A DNA stretch of 58,000 bases, taken from NCBI GenBank assembly GCA_014529385.2, contig CM043959.1, forward strand, positions 87,492,529 through 87,550,528. The letters run 5' to 3'. The notes beneath the pieces were generated by a model, which was given only the letters and a program-made list of their open reading frames with translations, did not search any database and had not been told where the DNA came from. Position 1 is the first letter of the stretch. Every line of letters starts with the position of its first letter. A program made the translations under genes and the position numbers. The stretch comes from Adiantum capillus-veneris (taxonomy: Eukaryota > Streptophyta > Polypodiopsida > Polypodiales > Pteridaceae). This document shows, in pieces, positions 11,031 through 22,281 of this stretch.

Positions 11031-11580
11031 TAACTATGTTAGACTTTGTAAATAATTAATATATTTACAAGAAAAAGAATTATCTAATTAGTTGTGTACA
11101 CATCAGAATAGATCTAGCAGTTCTGGGGCCTCAAGTGCACCCAAGTTTGGGCCAGTGCACCTCAAGGAGACTCTAGCAGAAAAATACTCTGAAGACCTAG
11201 TGATTGGGAAATCGATTCTTCAATGAAGGGGTAAGCAGTAGCCTCAGATTTCAGGCTTAGAAAAATTACGCGTGCTAGTGCAAGCACAAGAATGAGATGG
11301 GGTCCTTAGAACAACAGTAATCCTAAGGCCTGAATTATTTTTACGACCTTAGGATAAGTCAAATAAATTATTTTAAATTATCTACGCTGGACCAAATGGC
11401 CGGAGAAGTGCGAACAGGTAATGCCAAAGCAGTGCTGGTACGACATTGCGTTGGGGAGTAGCTAACATTTTCATTTGTTGCATTTATCTGTGCAGTTGTG
11501 CACTTAATTGCACTTTTCATTAATTAGCATAGGACTTTTAAAGTCAAAAGTTGAATGGTTTAAGTGGCACACTTACCCAT

Positions 11581-11584
<4 letters not shown>

Positions 11585-11620
<36 letters not shown>
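11585..11620. repeat. (CT)n microsatellite in the C 5' LTR
   Basis: Eighteen CT units in a row. The partner LTR has only an interrupted short run at 17755-17775, so it expanded here after insertion or shrank there. Confidence 0.9.
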
Positions 11621-11623
<3 letters not shown>

Positions 11624-12460
11624 ATGCTAGCGCCCCCTCTTCTGGCTGGTTATATGAGAGCAGCCCCTCCCCCTCTTGCCAGGTTGCCAATGTACAACCC
11701 CCCTAAGTTGAACGTCCTCTACGCAATGAAGCTCTTCATTGAAGCTTGAGAGCAGTACTTGTGGTGTATGTGGAGCCTCTGAGCACCCATCACCTAGAAC
11801 AAGGTCTCTCATGGTTATAGGCAGTTGTGGGAGAAGTTTCATCGCGTAAAGTAGTAGAAAACACTCTTTCTCTTTCGTCTAACTACTGCAAATTCTCTAT
11901 TTTCAGCCCCTTATCACCTGTATTAGGGTGAATTTCAGCAAAGCTTTAATAGAATCTTATTCCTCTCTACCTACTCTACACATACACAAAGTTTGGAGCG
12001 TTTCTGTCGCGAAAAGGACCTCCATTTCGGCATTGGAACGCGCTCAAGTAACAATTTCTGGTTATGTGCAGAAAATTACAGCAAGCGTGTGTGAGTGTGT
12101 TTTGCATGTTTCTTTCGTGGTTTGATTGCAGGAATGATTATGTTCAAACAGACACAGTTAGAGGAAGATAGACTCTCATTTATGAGAGCTTCCGATGAGT
12201 TTTGTGGAAGGTAGGTTCCCAAAATCTCACAGAAGAGGAAAGATCCTCTCAGTAGTCAGAGAGCAGTTCTTCTACTCTCTCAGTCAGAAGAAGAAAAAGG
12301 ACAAGAAAGAATAGGGGACGGGCTTTTGCCCTGTTCCTATGCTTGTAAAGATTCTCTCTTAGTAATAAAGATATTCTCTTTATGGGGGGGGGGACCAGCC
12401 CATCTTGTGGTCCCCAATGATGTGTCAAGCTTTCTCTCTTTCTCTCCAAAGTCTCTTGAG

Positions 12461-12469
12461 TATATAAAT
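12461..12469 (+). promoter_or_regulatory. candidate TATA box near the end of the C 5' LTR
   Basis: TATATAAAT is kept in the other LTR at about 18631-18639. It is only about 45 bp from the LTR end, which would leave a very short R-U5 if used. Inference only. Confidence 0.35.
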
Positions 12470-12511
12470 TGCATTTAACAATCAGTTTTCGCTTCCGTAT
12501 TTTTGTGACAG

Positions 12512-12527
12512 TGGTATTAGAGCAAGG
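12512..12527 (+). promoter_or_regulatory. primer-binding site of element C (initiator Met tRNA)
   Basis: TGGTATTAGAGCAAGG differs from the common plant sequence TGGTATCAGAGCACGG at two positions. It starts 1 base after the LTR. Confidence 0.85.
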
Positions 12528-12584
12528 TCATCTCTTCTTCCTTAAGGGATTGAGGACTCTTGGCAAACTGCAGAAATAGGGGGG

Positions 12585-13795
12585 ATGCGAGATAGAGTTC
12601 TCTCCTTCAACAGCAGGTGGTAGAGTTGCAAAAAGCTCTCTCCCATCCAGAAGTCCAAAAGATTCTCCATACTCTTGAGAAAGGGAAGGAGAAAGTGCCG
12701 ATGGAGTCCGGAGAAATCCCGCAGAACCCAAAGGCACCAGAACCAAGGAAAGATCCTTTAATTGGAACCTCCCGCATGCACGAGAGGCAGAGGAAACCTC
12801 TAGAACGTCATGTGCGGTTTAATCCAAAGGTTCAAGAGCAAGATCCCCCTGATTCTCCTCAGTTTTCTTTCATGAAGGATCTGGATGACATAGTCGCTCC
12901 AGAAGACATGTTTCTTCACGATCCGTCACAACAAGAAGTGCATTCAAGGGAAAGGACTCCTGTACACAAGGAGTCTAAGCATAGAAAGAAGGAGCACCAT
13001 AAGAAGAAGCACCACAGGTAGAAAACATTCAAGTCGGGAGACAAAGATGTGAAATTCGACACCTACAATGGACGGCGTGATAATGACAAAGCTTTGGTTT
13101 TCATCCGCCAATTTGAAGTGGCATTTGCATAAGGGAATTTTAAAGAAAGATCCAAACTGCGCCAGGTCAGTATGTACCTGAAAGGCACCGCCAACAATTG
13201 GTGGTTAACCCTGATCTTGGAAAATCGCAAACCTCAAGATTGGATTGTTTTCAAGAAGGAGTTCTACGCACAGTTCCTTCCTCCAGACTATGAGGAAGAG
13301 GTAAAGAAAGAATGGGATCGACTCTCACAGTCAGAGAACGAAACTGTTCCACGCTATGTGGATAGGTTTTGGGACGTTCTCTTGAAAGTCACTCCATTCA
13401 AGAAGATTGACGATTCGGAAAAGATACGCAAGTTTGAAGCAGGATTGCATGAAGCCTTACAAAAGGCTATGAAGCTTTACCCTCGGGGTAACTTGCAGAT
13501 ACTTATGGAATCAGCTCGCATAGCTGATGGAATACATGACAAGGGTACTCCAAGGAAGATGGAGCAAAGCACCTATCATGCCAAGCAAAAGGCTCTCCAT
13601 GAGCAGCCTACCTCTACTTCTTCTTCTCAAAAGAAGAAAAGAACCGCCTCTGAAGTAGAAGCAAAGCCAAATCAACCCAAGAAATAGAAATATCTCTCTC
13701 CTGCTGAATTGAGAACCTACATCAAGGAAGATACTTCAAGTGTGGACAAGTTGGACATATGAAGGATGATTGTCCTACCAAAACTCTGCAACCAC
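12585..13795 (+). pseudogene. gag of element C (broken)
   Basis: Capsid precursor. An ATG at 12585 opens the region, but a frameshift follows at about 12600. The main frame then reads LLQQQVVELQKALSHPEVQ, a Lys/His-rich stretch ending near 13019, VKFDTYNGRRDNDKALVFI and the capsid core MYLKGTANNWWLTLI and WDRLSQSENETVPRYV. In-frame stops fall at 13019-13021, near 13130 and at 13685-13687. The zinc knuckle (about 13732-13773) reads YFKCGQVGHMKDDC in a new frame: the first Cys of CX2CX4HX4C is Tyr, so the finger could not bind zinc normally. Confidence 0.84.
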
Positions 13796-16700
13796 CCTCT
13801 TCCAATGCAGTCCCAGATGTACAGGGGAATACAACCAAGGATGGAAAAGAAAGAGCTCTTCTCAAAGCATGGGGTAGTATCAACAACCAACAGGCTCTTA
13901 TTTTGTTTGACCCTGGCAGTACAGACACTTCATCCCTACAAAGTTAGCCGATGATTTGAATTTACAGCCCAACCGTTTTGGAGTTTCTAGAAATTCAAGC
14001 ACAATCTGCTTTCAAAGGGCAGAACTCTAACTCTACTCCAATCATAGGGAAGATGAATTTAAAGGTCGACAACTACAAAGATCAAGAGTCTTTCTTACTA
14101 GCTTCACTTGAAGGATGCGATGTTATCTTGGGAATGCCTTGGCACTACAAGATGCATCCCATTCCTGACTATGTTCAGAGAACCTTATCCTTTGATCATA
14201 AAGGAAAGGAGTATCTTGTACTTGCAGATGCAGGTGATTGGCGTATCCCTATCGCCAATCACATTGCCATCAAGAAAGTAATGAAAAAATGTGTTTCAAC
14301 GTACTTGATTTTTGCAAGAGAGAGAGATGTGTCTGCTTCACAACTTTTTTCCTCTTTAGAGCAAAAAAGACTTAAGTTATTGAAAAGTTTTAAAGATTGT
14401 TTCGCAGATGAACTTCCAAATGAACTCCCACCTCCTCGACCAGAGGATCATACAATTGATTTGATCCTGGGAAGTTCTCCTCCAAATCAGCCCCCTTATC
14501 GAGTTAGTCTAATGCAACAAGAGGAAATTCTCAAGCAGGTTAACGAACTTTTGGGGAAGGGCTTAATAAGGCCTAGTACTTCTCCATATTGTTCACCTGT
14601 CTTGCTAGTACAGAAAAAGGATGGCACATTCCGCAGGTGCATAGACTATAGAACTCTAAACAAGATCACAATCAAGAATCGATTTCCAATCCCTCGGATT
14701 ATGACATTCTTGACAAGTTACAAGGAGCAAGTGTCTTTAGTCGTATAGACTTGAAGAGCGGTTATCATCAAATCCGCATAGCTCCTCAGGATGTGCATAA
14801 GACTTCATTTAGAACAACCTTCGGGTTGTATGAATTCCTAGTGATGCCTTTTGGACTCACTAATGCACTAGCCACATTCAACAGAATGATGGATAGAATC
14901 TTCCACTCATATAGAAGCTTTACAGGCGTTTTCTTCGATGACGTCTTAATCTTCTCAGAGACGGAAGACGAACACTATAAGCATCTCGCATTAGTGTTTG
15001 AAGAACTACGCAAACACAAATTATTTGTGAATGCTAAGAAGAGCGTGTTCTTTCTAAAAGAAATCCACTATTTGGGCCATAGAGTGGAATGGACCCTGAT
15101 AAGATTCAAGCAGTTGTAGAATGGCCTACGCAAACTACAGTACATGATGTACGAAGTTTCCTCGGTCTTTGTTCCTATTATTGGCATTTCATTCGAGCCT
15201 TTGCCGCCATAGCAGGTCCCCTCCATGACTTGACAAAGAAGCGGATTCCATTCCATTGGGGGTCTGGACAAAAACAAGCTTTTGAAAAGCTTAAGTATCT
15301 ACTCAGTCACGGACCTGTTCTCACTGTCCCTGATCTTCGCAAACCTTTCGAGGTATACTGCGATGCATCTGGAGATTGTGTAGGAGCAGTTTTGAACCAA
15401 GAGGGTCACGCCATAGCCTACAAAAGCCGATGCCTTAAAGATGCAGAGTTGCATGTTTCCATATACGAGAAAGAGCTAATGGCAGTAATTCATGCTCTTT
15501 CCATTTGGAAACACTATCTGTTAGGAGCTGATTTTATTATCAAGACAGATCATCAAAGTCTTCGCTACTTTCTCACACAGAGAAAGTTATCAGAAAAGCA
15601 GATGAGATGGGCCAACTTTCTTTCAATGTTCCATTTTCAGATTTTACACACTTCTGGAACAAAAAATGCAGTTGCAGATGCTCTCTCAAGGCGTCCAAAG
15701 ATCAATGCACTGACAACAATTTATCATGAGGAACTAGAATCTCTGAGTGAGATGTATCCTCCAAATCCAAACTTCGCTACAATTTGGGCAGATCTTCAAG
15801 CTGGTCACTCAAGGCCACCTTATTCCATTAGGGATAATACGCTCTATCGTCAACAAGAAATATGCATAGCTCAACCCTTACGACAGAACGTGATGGATGA
15901 AGCACATAATTCTCCTTATGCCGAGCATCGGGAAATTGCTACTATCACTAGTGCCCTTGAAAGATACTTCTTTTGGCCAACACTCCGTGCGGACATTGAA
16001 AAACATGTACGTGAGTGTTTAGTCTGCCAAAAAGTAAAATATGATAGACATAAAGTTTATGGCAAGCTTCAGCCACTCCCTATGCCTAACACACCATGGG
16101 AAAGTATTGCCATGGATTTTATTACGGATCTTCCTAGATCCAAGAATGAAAATGATGCAATCTGGACTATAGTAGACAGATTTAGTAAACAAGCACATTT
16201 CCTTCCAGTAAAGAAGACGATCAAAGCTGATCACATGGCTAGAATATTTCTAGCCCAGATTCTTAAACACCATGGATGCCAAAGACTATTGTCAGCGATA
16301 GAGATCCTCGCATGACTAGTCTATTTTGGCAAGCATTGTTCGAAAACTTGGGAACTAAGCTTGATTTTTCATCAGCTTATCATCCTCAAACAGATGGTCA
16401 AAGCGAAATCGCTAATGCCACTGTTTTAGACCTCCTCAAGTGCTATGTTTCGGAACGACAATCCGAATGGGAACAGTACTTACCGATAGTTGAGTTTGCG
16501 TATAATACCATACATTCCTCAACTAATAAAGCTCCCTTCGACATAATTTATGGGAAGCCACTCTTACTTCCTATTATGGTTACCAAAGAAAACATCTTCG
16601 CCGCAGATGAATTTGTGCACCATATTGATATTGCCTATCGACAAGTAAAGCAAGTGATTCTACGTACTCAAGAGCAACAGAAGAGAAAAGTAGACAAGCA

Positions 16701-17160
16701 CATAAGGAATCTCAATCTTGAAAAAGGACAATATGTCCTGCTACGGTTTGAGAAAGCTAGATTGAAAAAGCGGTTCGGAAAAGGGAAAGTTGTCAAACTT
16801 TCCCATAGATTTTACGGCCCTTTCAAAATCACAGATAAAGTCAATGACGTGACTTTCAGATTGGATTTGCCTTCTCACTAGCTGTCAGTCTCCTCCGACC
16901 ATATGTGGACCTCCTCCAGTGGCGCCAGTACAAGAAGATCCTCCAGAAGTCGAAGAGACTGAGGAAATCCTTCAACCTGAACAGATAATACACCACTCTG
17001 AGAGACAACTAAAGTCGGGGAGCTTACATTGAAAGTATTTAGTCAAGTTCAAGAATTACACCCCTTTAGATGCAAAATGGATGACTGAGTCCGATCTCAA
17101 GGACTACCCAGACATCTTGCACAGTTATGTTGACGCTCTACAGTTGAGGTCAACTGTTTA
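13796..17160 (+). pseudogene. pol of element C: protease to integrase and chromodomain-like tail (broken)
   Basis: Protease has ILFDPGST near 13900 and [11 protein letters not shown] near 14110. RT runs about 14440-15080 with [32 protein letters not shown] and catalytic FFDDVLIFS. RNase H has YCDASGDCVGAVL (about 15358) and IKTDHQSLRYFL. Integrase has the finger ending CLVCQKVKYDRH, MDFITDLP, SDRDPRMTS and HPQTDGQSEIA. A weak chromodomain-like piece (YLVKFKNYTPLDAKWM) ends near 17140. Frameshifts occur near 13930, 13980, 14698, 15082, 16275 and 16880, with a stop near 17028. Between breaks the frames are long, so decay is moderate. Confidence 0.9.
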
Positions 17161-17172
17161 AAACCAAGAGGG
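17161..17172 (+). promoter_or_regulatory. polypurine tract of element C
   Basis: AACCAAGAGGGA lies directly before the 3' LTR start TGTAACTATG. Confidence 0.7.
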
Positions 17173-18671
17173 ATGTAACTATGTCAGACTTTGTAAATAA
17201 TTAATATATTTACGAGAAAAAGAATTATCTAATTAGTTGTGTACACATCATAATAGATCTAGAAGTTCTCGGACCTCAGGTGCGCCCAAGTTTGGGCCAG
17301 TGCACCTCAGAAAGACTCTAGCAGAAAAATACCATGAAGACCTAGTGATTGGGAAATCGGTTTTTCAATGAAGGGGTAAGCAGTAGCCTCAGATTTCAAG
17401 CTCAGAAAAATTACGCGCGCTAGTGCAAGCACAGGAATGAGATGGGGTCCTTAGAACAAGAGTAATCCTAAGGCCTGAATTATTTTTACGGCCTTAGGAT
17501 AAGTCAAATAAATTATTTTAAATTATCTACGCTGGACCAAATGGTCGGACAAGTGCGAACAGGTAATGCCAGGGCAGTGCTCGTACGGCATTGCGCTGGT
17601 GAGCAGCTAACATTTTCATTTGTTACATCTATGTTTGCAGTTGTGCACTTAATTGCACATTTCATTAATTAGCATAGGACTTTTAAAATCAAAAGTTGAA
17701 TGGTTTTTACATGATTAAGTAAGTGTGCCACTTGGCACACTTACCCATGCAATCTCTCTCTCTCACTCCCTCTCTTCATGCTAGCGCCCCCTCTTCTGGC
17801 TGGCTATATGAGAACAGTCCCTCCCCCTCTTGCCAGGTTGCCAGTGTACAACCCCCCCTAAGTTGAACGTCCTCTACGCAGTGAAGCTCTTCATTGAAGC
17901 TTGAGAGCAGCACCTTGTGGTGTATGTGGAGCCTCTAAGCACCCATCACCTAGAACAAGGCCTCTCATGGTTATAGGCAGCTGTGGGAGAAGTTTCATCG
18001 CGTAAAGTAGTAGAAAACTCTCTTTCTCTCTCGTCTAGCTGCTGCAAATTCTCTGTTTTCAGCCCCTAATCACCTGTATTAGGGTGAATTTCAGCAAAGC
18101 TTTAATAGGATCTTATTCCTCTCTACCTACTCTACACATACACAAAGTTTGGGCGTTTCCGTCAGGAAAAGGACCTCCATTTTGGCATTGGAACGCGCTC
18201 AGGTAACAATTTCTGGTTATGTGCAGAAAATTACAGCAAGCGTGTGTGCGTGTGTTTTGCATGTTTCTTTTGTGGTTTGACTGCAGGAATGATTATGTTC
18301 AAAGAGACACAGTTAGCGGAAGATAGACTCTCATTTATAAGAGTTTCCGATGAGTTTTGTGGAAGGTAGACTCTTGCCTATGAGAGCTTCCCAAAATCTC
18401 ACAGAAGAGGAAAGCTCCTCTCAGTAGTCAGAGAGCAGTCCTTCTACTCTCTCAGTCACAAGAAGAAAAAGGACAAGAAAGAATAGGGGACGGGCTTTTG
18501 CCCCATTCCTGTGCTTGTAAAGATTCTCCCTTAGTAATAGAGATATTCTCTTCATGGGGGGGGACCAGCCCATCTTCTGGTCCCCAATGATGTGTCAAGC
18601 TTTCTCTCTTTCTCTCCAAAGTCTCTTGAGTATATAAATTGCATTTAACAGTCAGTTTTCGCTTCCGTATT

Positions 18672-18676
<5 letters not shown>
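17173..18676 (+). repeat. 3' LTR of element C
   Basis: It pairs with 11029-12510. The expected terminal TTTTGTGACA is replaced by a (GT)n run, so the LTR end is lost in the microsatellite that follows. Confidence 0.88.

Positions 18677-18742
<66 letters not shown>
18677..18742. repeat. compound (GT)n(GA)n microsatellite at the C/D junction
   Basis: About 22 GT units run to 18720, then about 11 GA units to 18742. The GA part belongs to the LTR of D (same run before 11029 and at 55692-55720). The GT part probably grew from the TTGTG end of C's LTR. Confidence 0.9.
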
Positions 18743-18743
<1 letters not shown>

Positions 18744-19013
18744 CACAAGTGCTCTGCAAATGATGCTCTCAATACACAATCTGAATGACTACAAGACCCT
18801 AAGCATTCTATTTATAGAATCTTAGGTTGAGGTAGGGCAAAATGTGTAGCTTATGCAAAAAACATTAAAGCCCAAAATGGCTAAAAATGTGTGCACCCAG
18901 CCAGGCTCAAAAATGACCGGTCGGACACGTGCTAAAAAGTTTCCGCCCATGCAATCTACATGATGTGCAATGGGTGGCCAACCCGGGACAATTGGCGTGG
19001 TGTAACTCTAACA
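18721..19013 (-). repeat. 3' LTR of element D, main piece
   Basis: It matches 55720-56014 of the 5' LTR (shared GAACACAAGTGCTCTGC and TTCTATTTATAGAATCTTAGG). It ends with TGTTAGAG at 19013 when read on the minus strand. Confidence 0.88.
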
Positions 19014-19027
19014 CCCCCTCTCAGCAC
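19014..19027 (-). promoter_or_regulatory. polypurine tract of element D
   Basis: On the minus strand GTGCTGAGAGGGGG precedes TGTTAGAG, the LTR start. Confidence 0.75.
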
Positions 19028-19660
19028 CGGATGCTGAGACAACACAGATGAGTCGAAGGTGAGAAGCCAAGGTCCGCTGAGGTCCAGCCTTCGTGAAAAT
19101 GTCCGTTGTAGAAACATACTCCAAATGAAGATCTCCAACCAAAACCCGCTCCCAAACATAGTGGTACTGCACCTCAATGTGCTTTGTCCGAGCGTGAAAG
19201 ATAAAGGTTCTTGGCAATAGCAATGCAACTCTCATTGTCGCACAAAAGACGAGTTGTAGCAGTCTGGGAAAAACACAACTCTCCCAGTAATCTTCGTAGC
19301 CATATGGCCTCACAAGCAACATAGCAGGCTGCTTTGTACTCCGCCTTTGTGGAAGATAGCGCAATGGTGGGCTGCCGCTTACTGCTCCATGAAATGGGTC
19401 CTGAGCCGAGTGTGAAAACTACTCCTGTAGTAGAGCACCGAGTATCTGGATTTCCTGCCCAATCTGAATCGCACCAAGTAAGGTGCAACCCTTGGAGCGA
19501 CCAAAGAACACACCATGGTCCAAGGTGCCGCTGATGTACCGCAAAGTACGCTGGGCACACTGCCAATGTTGCTGACGCGGTCGGGTGTTGACAGTTGAAG
19601 GAACTAAGGACATAAATTGTGTAACAGATGTCTAGTCAGGAATAAGTCACCCATACGAGG
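19014..19660 (-). pseudogene. element D pol, RNase H end (broken)
   Basis: The C-terminal part of a copia polyprotein. Readable on the minus strand are [35 protein letters not shown] (RNase H), then [15 protein letters not shown] and LEYVSTTDIFTKA, the usual copia ending. At least two frameshifts separate them, near 19420 and 19200. Upstream it continues at 51427 once element B is removed. Confidence 0.9.
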
Positions 19661-19665
19661 CAGAC

Positions 19666-20254
19666 TGTCACAAAGTGATGACGTGGCTGCCTGAGAGGAA
19701 ACCCTGACTGCTGCTGAAAACCCTAATTCTGGAAACCCTAACCCTAAAACCTGCAAACCCTAATTTCTGCCAAAAACCCTAACCCTAAAATCTGCCAAAA
19801 ACCCTAACCCTAATTTCTGCCCTGACCTAACCCTAACCCCTAACCCTAAAAAGCAGCAGGGCTGAATCCCATGAAATGCAATGGCATGCTGACGTGGCAC
19901 CGTACGGCAGTGCGGCAGATTTTCAACATTTGCGGCAGTTTTGCTTTTCTCTACGCAGGAGAGAGAAAGAGAATAGCTTTTGCTTTATTTGAAAACTCAA
20001 GAGAATTTGAGAGAGAAGAGAGAGAGAGCCTTTGCTTTTAGTTAGGCTTTTGATTTTGAAGCTTTTGGGGATCTGCTTTTGGCAACCCTTGTAAACAATA
20101 AATAAGTGGTTTGTGCTCCCACTCTGCAGAGCATCTCTAGGCACGGAACTCCGCCGGGCCAGTGCAAATCTATTGTGAACTGTGAATTGTTTTGAAGTGG
20201 TTATTTGGTGCTGTCGTGATTGATTCTTGACTTGGAGTGTCCAAGCCTGTTACA
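19666..20254 (+). repeat. 5' LTR of element B
   Basis: It is 589 bp. Compared with the 3' LTR it lacks 98 bp (equivalent to 51206-51303) at a short ATCT repeat, which removed the conserved GAAATACCG block. It has one extra telomere-like unit block of about 26 bp. An AATAAA lies near 20097. Confidence 0.92.
19720..19854 (+). repeat. telomere-like CCCTAA array in the B 5' LTR
   Basis: Many AAACCCTAA and CCCTAACCCTAA units are interspersed with TTTCTGCC spacers. The partner array is at 50814-50922, and inverted versions are in the LTRs of G. It is interstitial, inside an LTR. Confidence 0.9.
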
Positions 20255-20255
20255 G

Positions 20256-20271
20256 AGGTATCAAAGCACGG
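20256..20271 (+). promoter_or_regulatory. primer-binding site of element B (initiator Met tRNA)
   Basis: AGGTATCAAAGCACGG has two changes from TGGTATCAGAGCACGG, which is perfect in the sister element G (39993-40008). Confidence 0.85.
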
Positions 20272-20311
20272 CCGATTTCTCTTCTACGAGAAATCTGATC
20301 CCATTTTTTTT

Positions 20312-21104
20312 TCCGCAGCACCTATAGCTTCACATTAGGATCAATCGCCTCCCTCTGCATCTGGAGATGCGGACAAGGATCACAACGAAGATTCCGGCAG
20401 AGAGTATGGCCCGCCTCGGCCTACTCAAGCGAAGCAACGAGATATGAAGCGTCGTCAATTGATCGGCGATGCAACAAAAATGATGCTCAGTTTTGCGAAG
20501 GACCCAAAATTGGAAAAATATATGAGCGAGACTTCTTTTCAGGAAGTGCACGAGCAGTGCCAGAAAACCACACCACCACCTCCGAAACCCGCTCTCAAGA
20601 AACCTTCTGCTCACAAGAAATATTCAGAGAAGGAATTAGAAGAGGTGGTTGATGCACGGATTGCTCAGCTTTTTGACGCGCAGAACAAAGCTAAAAAGCA
20701 CGGCAAAAAGCAGAAGAAAGGCACTGACTTCCGGGGTTATTTGGGTCGTCAGTCGACATTTGACAATGCAAAGAAACAGAAGAAGCGTGTTCGATTTGAA
20801 GGAGTACCTAGTTCTTCTTCTTCTTCTTCTTCTTCTGACAGTTCTTCTATCTTCAGATTCGTGCGAAGAAGACAGAAAAGGCAAAAAGCGAAGCAAGAAA
20901 CAACGCTTCGGAAAGGGCAAAAAAAAGGCAATGAAGTCTAAATCTCGCCCAGTGAGTGACAGTTCTACAGAGGACTCGTCTACGGATAGTTCGGACTCTG
21001 ATGACATAAAATTTTATGCGAACAAGAAGAATTTTTATAAAGCCAACCAGTATGACTTTCTGGAAGATAAAAGCAAGAAAGTCCGAGACTTTAAGGAAGG
21101 TGGA
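20312..21104 (+). pseudogene. gag of element B, N-terminal part (broken)
   Basis: By alignment with G, whose gag starts ATGGCTTTACGC, the start codon here has become ATA (near 20325). The frame continues through an acidic N-terminus, GREYGPPRPTQAKQRDMKRRQL, a Lys-rich region, and a long Ser/Asp run encoded by TTC repeats near 20812-20850. A frameshift in that run moves the reading to a second frame, which carries the Ser/Asp stretch, NQYDFLEDKSKK and ends KEGG at the F insertion. The next ATG in the first frame is at 20444. The capsid core continues at 31985. Confidence 0.85.
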
Positions 21105-22267
21105 TGTTAGGTGCAGCAGAATGAATGTTTGCGCTTTGCTCAAGATGAGTGCTCCAAACTTTGCTCAAGGTTCCTTTTTATTCTTATGGAAGGGAGAGCC
21201 TTCCGTTCTTAATGAGAGAGTGCAATGATCACAAACAAAGTGAATGGACATTGTGCGTGAAAGTGCATGAGACTGAGAGATAGAGAGAGAAGAGAGATAC
21301 GACACCAAAGAAGTTGTAAAACCCTCCTCCGAAGGCCCCACTCTGGTCGGTGAGAGTGGTCTACTTATGATTGCACAATCTGGTACAAATGGTAGGCATG
21401 AGACTGATGCAAGTCTAGGCTATGTTGACGACTACGACGGGGATGACGAGGCCGACACTAGGGCTGAAATCTGCAATCTTTCATCTGCTGTCCAAAAACG
21501 CTATGGGCTGAAATCTGGGATTAGTCCAAAATGCTGATTTTGGGAGTTGTTTCTGTGGGTCTTTGACGCTGAAAATCTGCAGGTTTAGGGCTGAAAATCG
21601 AGGTTCTTAAGGGCTGAATCTGATGGTCTATCCGGGCTGAATCTGCTACTCTTTAGGAGCTGAATCCTCATGAAAACGCCAGGGCTGCAATCTGTCAAAA
21701 ACGCTAGGCTGATGGGAACAAAAACGCTAGAGAAGGTCTTCAAAAACGCTAGCTGATGGGGGTACTGTGGTGATGATCTTTTGATGCAAAACGCTAGGCT
21801 TAGGCTGTTGAAGAAAACGCTAGGGGATGCTCATAATTCTTCTTGCTTGGAGGGGGAAACTGCCAAGGGGTCTTGTTGAGAAGTTGCCTGTTGAGCTTGG
21901 CTCCTGTTGCGTCTTTTGCCATTCAATGCTAGTCTAGGTTTGCTTATATACAAACTTATTCAATTTGCCCTACCTACTTTCCAACAAAAGTCACTTAAAA
22001 ATAATAAGTGGAAAATGTCAAAAATAGGTAAAATAGGCTAAATGCACTGGAAAATTCCCCTGAAGGAATCTGATGGATTCTGATGGGAATGCTTATGATC
22101 ATGCTGTGTGCAACCAGAGGATATGCATCTACACTAAGTGTATGGGCATGTACGGTCTACGAATAGACTCATAAAAGTGCCAAATCACTTCTAAATTTGG
22201 ACTGACTGAACCCTGATCATGTTGTAGCTTGTCCACGGACACATAGGGTTGGATGTGTCACGTGACA
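21105..22267 (-). repeat. 3' LTR of element F
   Basis: It is 1,163 bp, and reads TGTCACGTGACA (a perfect 12-bp palindrome) to CACCTAACA on the minus strand. It carries at least six copies of AAAACGCT (21493, 21697, 21721, 21741, 21788, 21813) and several GGGCTGAAATCTG-like words. The partner matches at about 95 percent by eye. Confidence 0.9.
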
Positions 22268-22281
22268 TCCCCTCCTTTTCA
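22268..22281 (-). promoter_or_regulatory. polypurine tract of element F
   Basis: On the minus strand the run TGAAAAGGAGGGGA precedes TGTCACGTGACA. Confidence 0.85.

Larger units (their letters stand above)
11029..12510 (+). repeat. 5' LTR of element C
   Basis: It is 1,482 bp from TGTAACTATG to TTTTGTGACA and pairs with 17173-18676. It contains a (CT)n run at 11585-11620 that is much shorter in the 3' LTR, and lacks about 27 bp that the 3' LTR carries near 17707-17733. Confidence 0.9.
11029..18720 (+). mobile_element. Element C: Ty3/gypsy retrotransposon inside the LTR of D
   Basis: LTRs 11029-12510 and 17173-about 18676 start TGTAACTATG. Inside are a Met-tRNA primer site, gag and pol in the gypsy order and a polypurine tract. 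The insertion point is the (GA)n microsatellite of D's LTR, so a 5-bp target duplication cannot be told apart from the repeat. The protein sequence is clearly distinct from the A/H and B/G families. All coding parts are broken. Confidence 0.88.

Noticed and set aside
19720-19854. A chromosome end or telomere
   Set aside because: The CCCTAA units are short, interrupted and bounded inside an LTR whose partner has the same array.
21485-21830. CRISPR-like array from the evenly repeated AAAACGCT words
   Set aside because: Repeat units are 8-10 bases, spacing is irregular, and they sit in an LTR of a plant retrotransposon.
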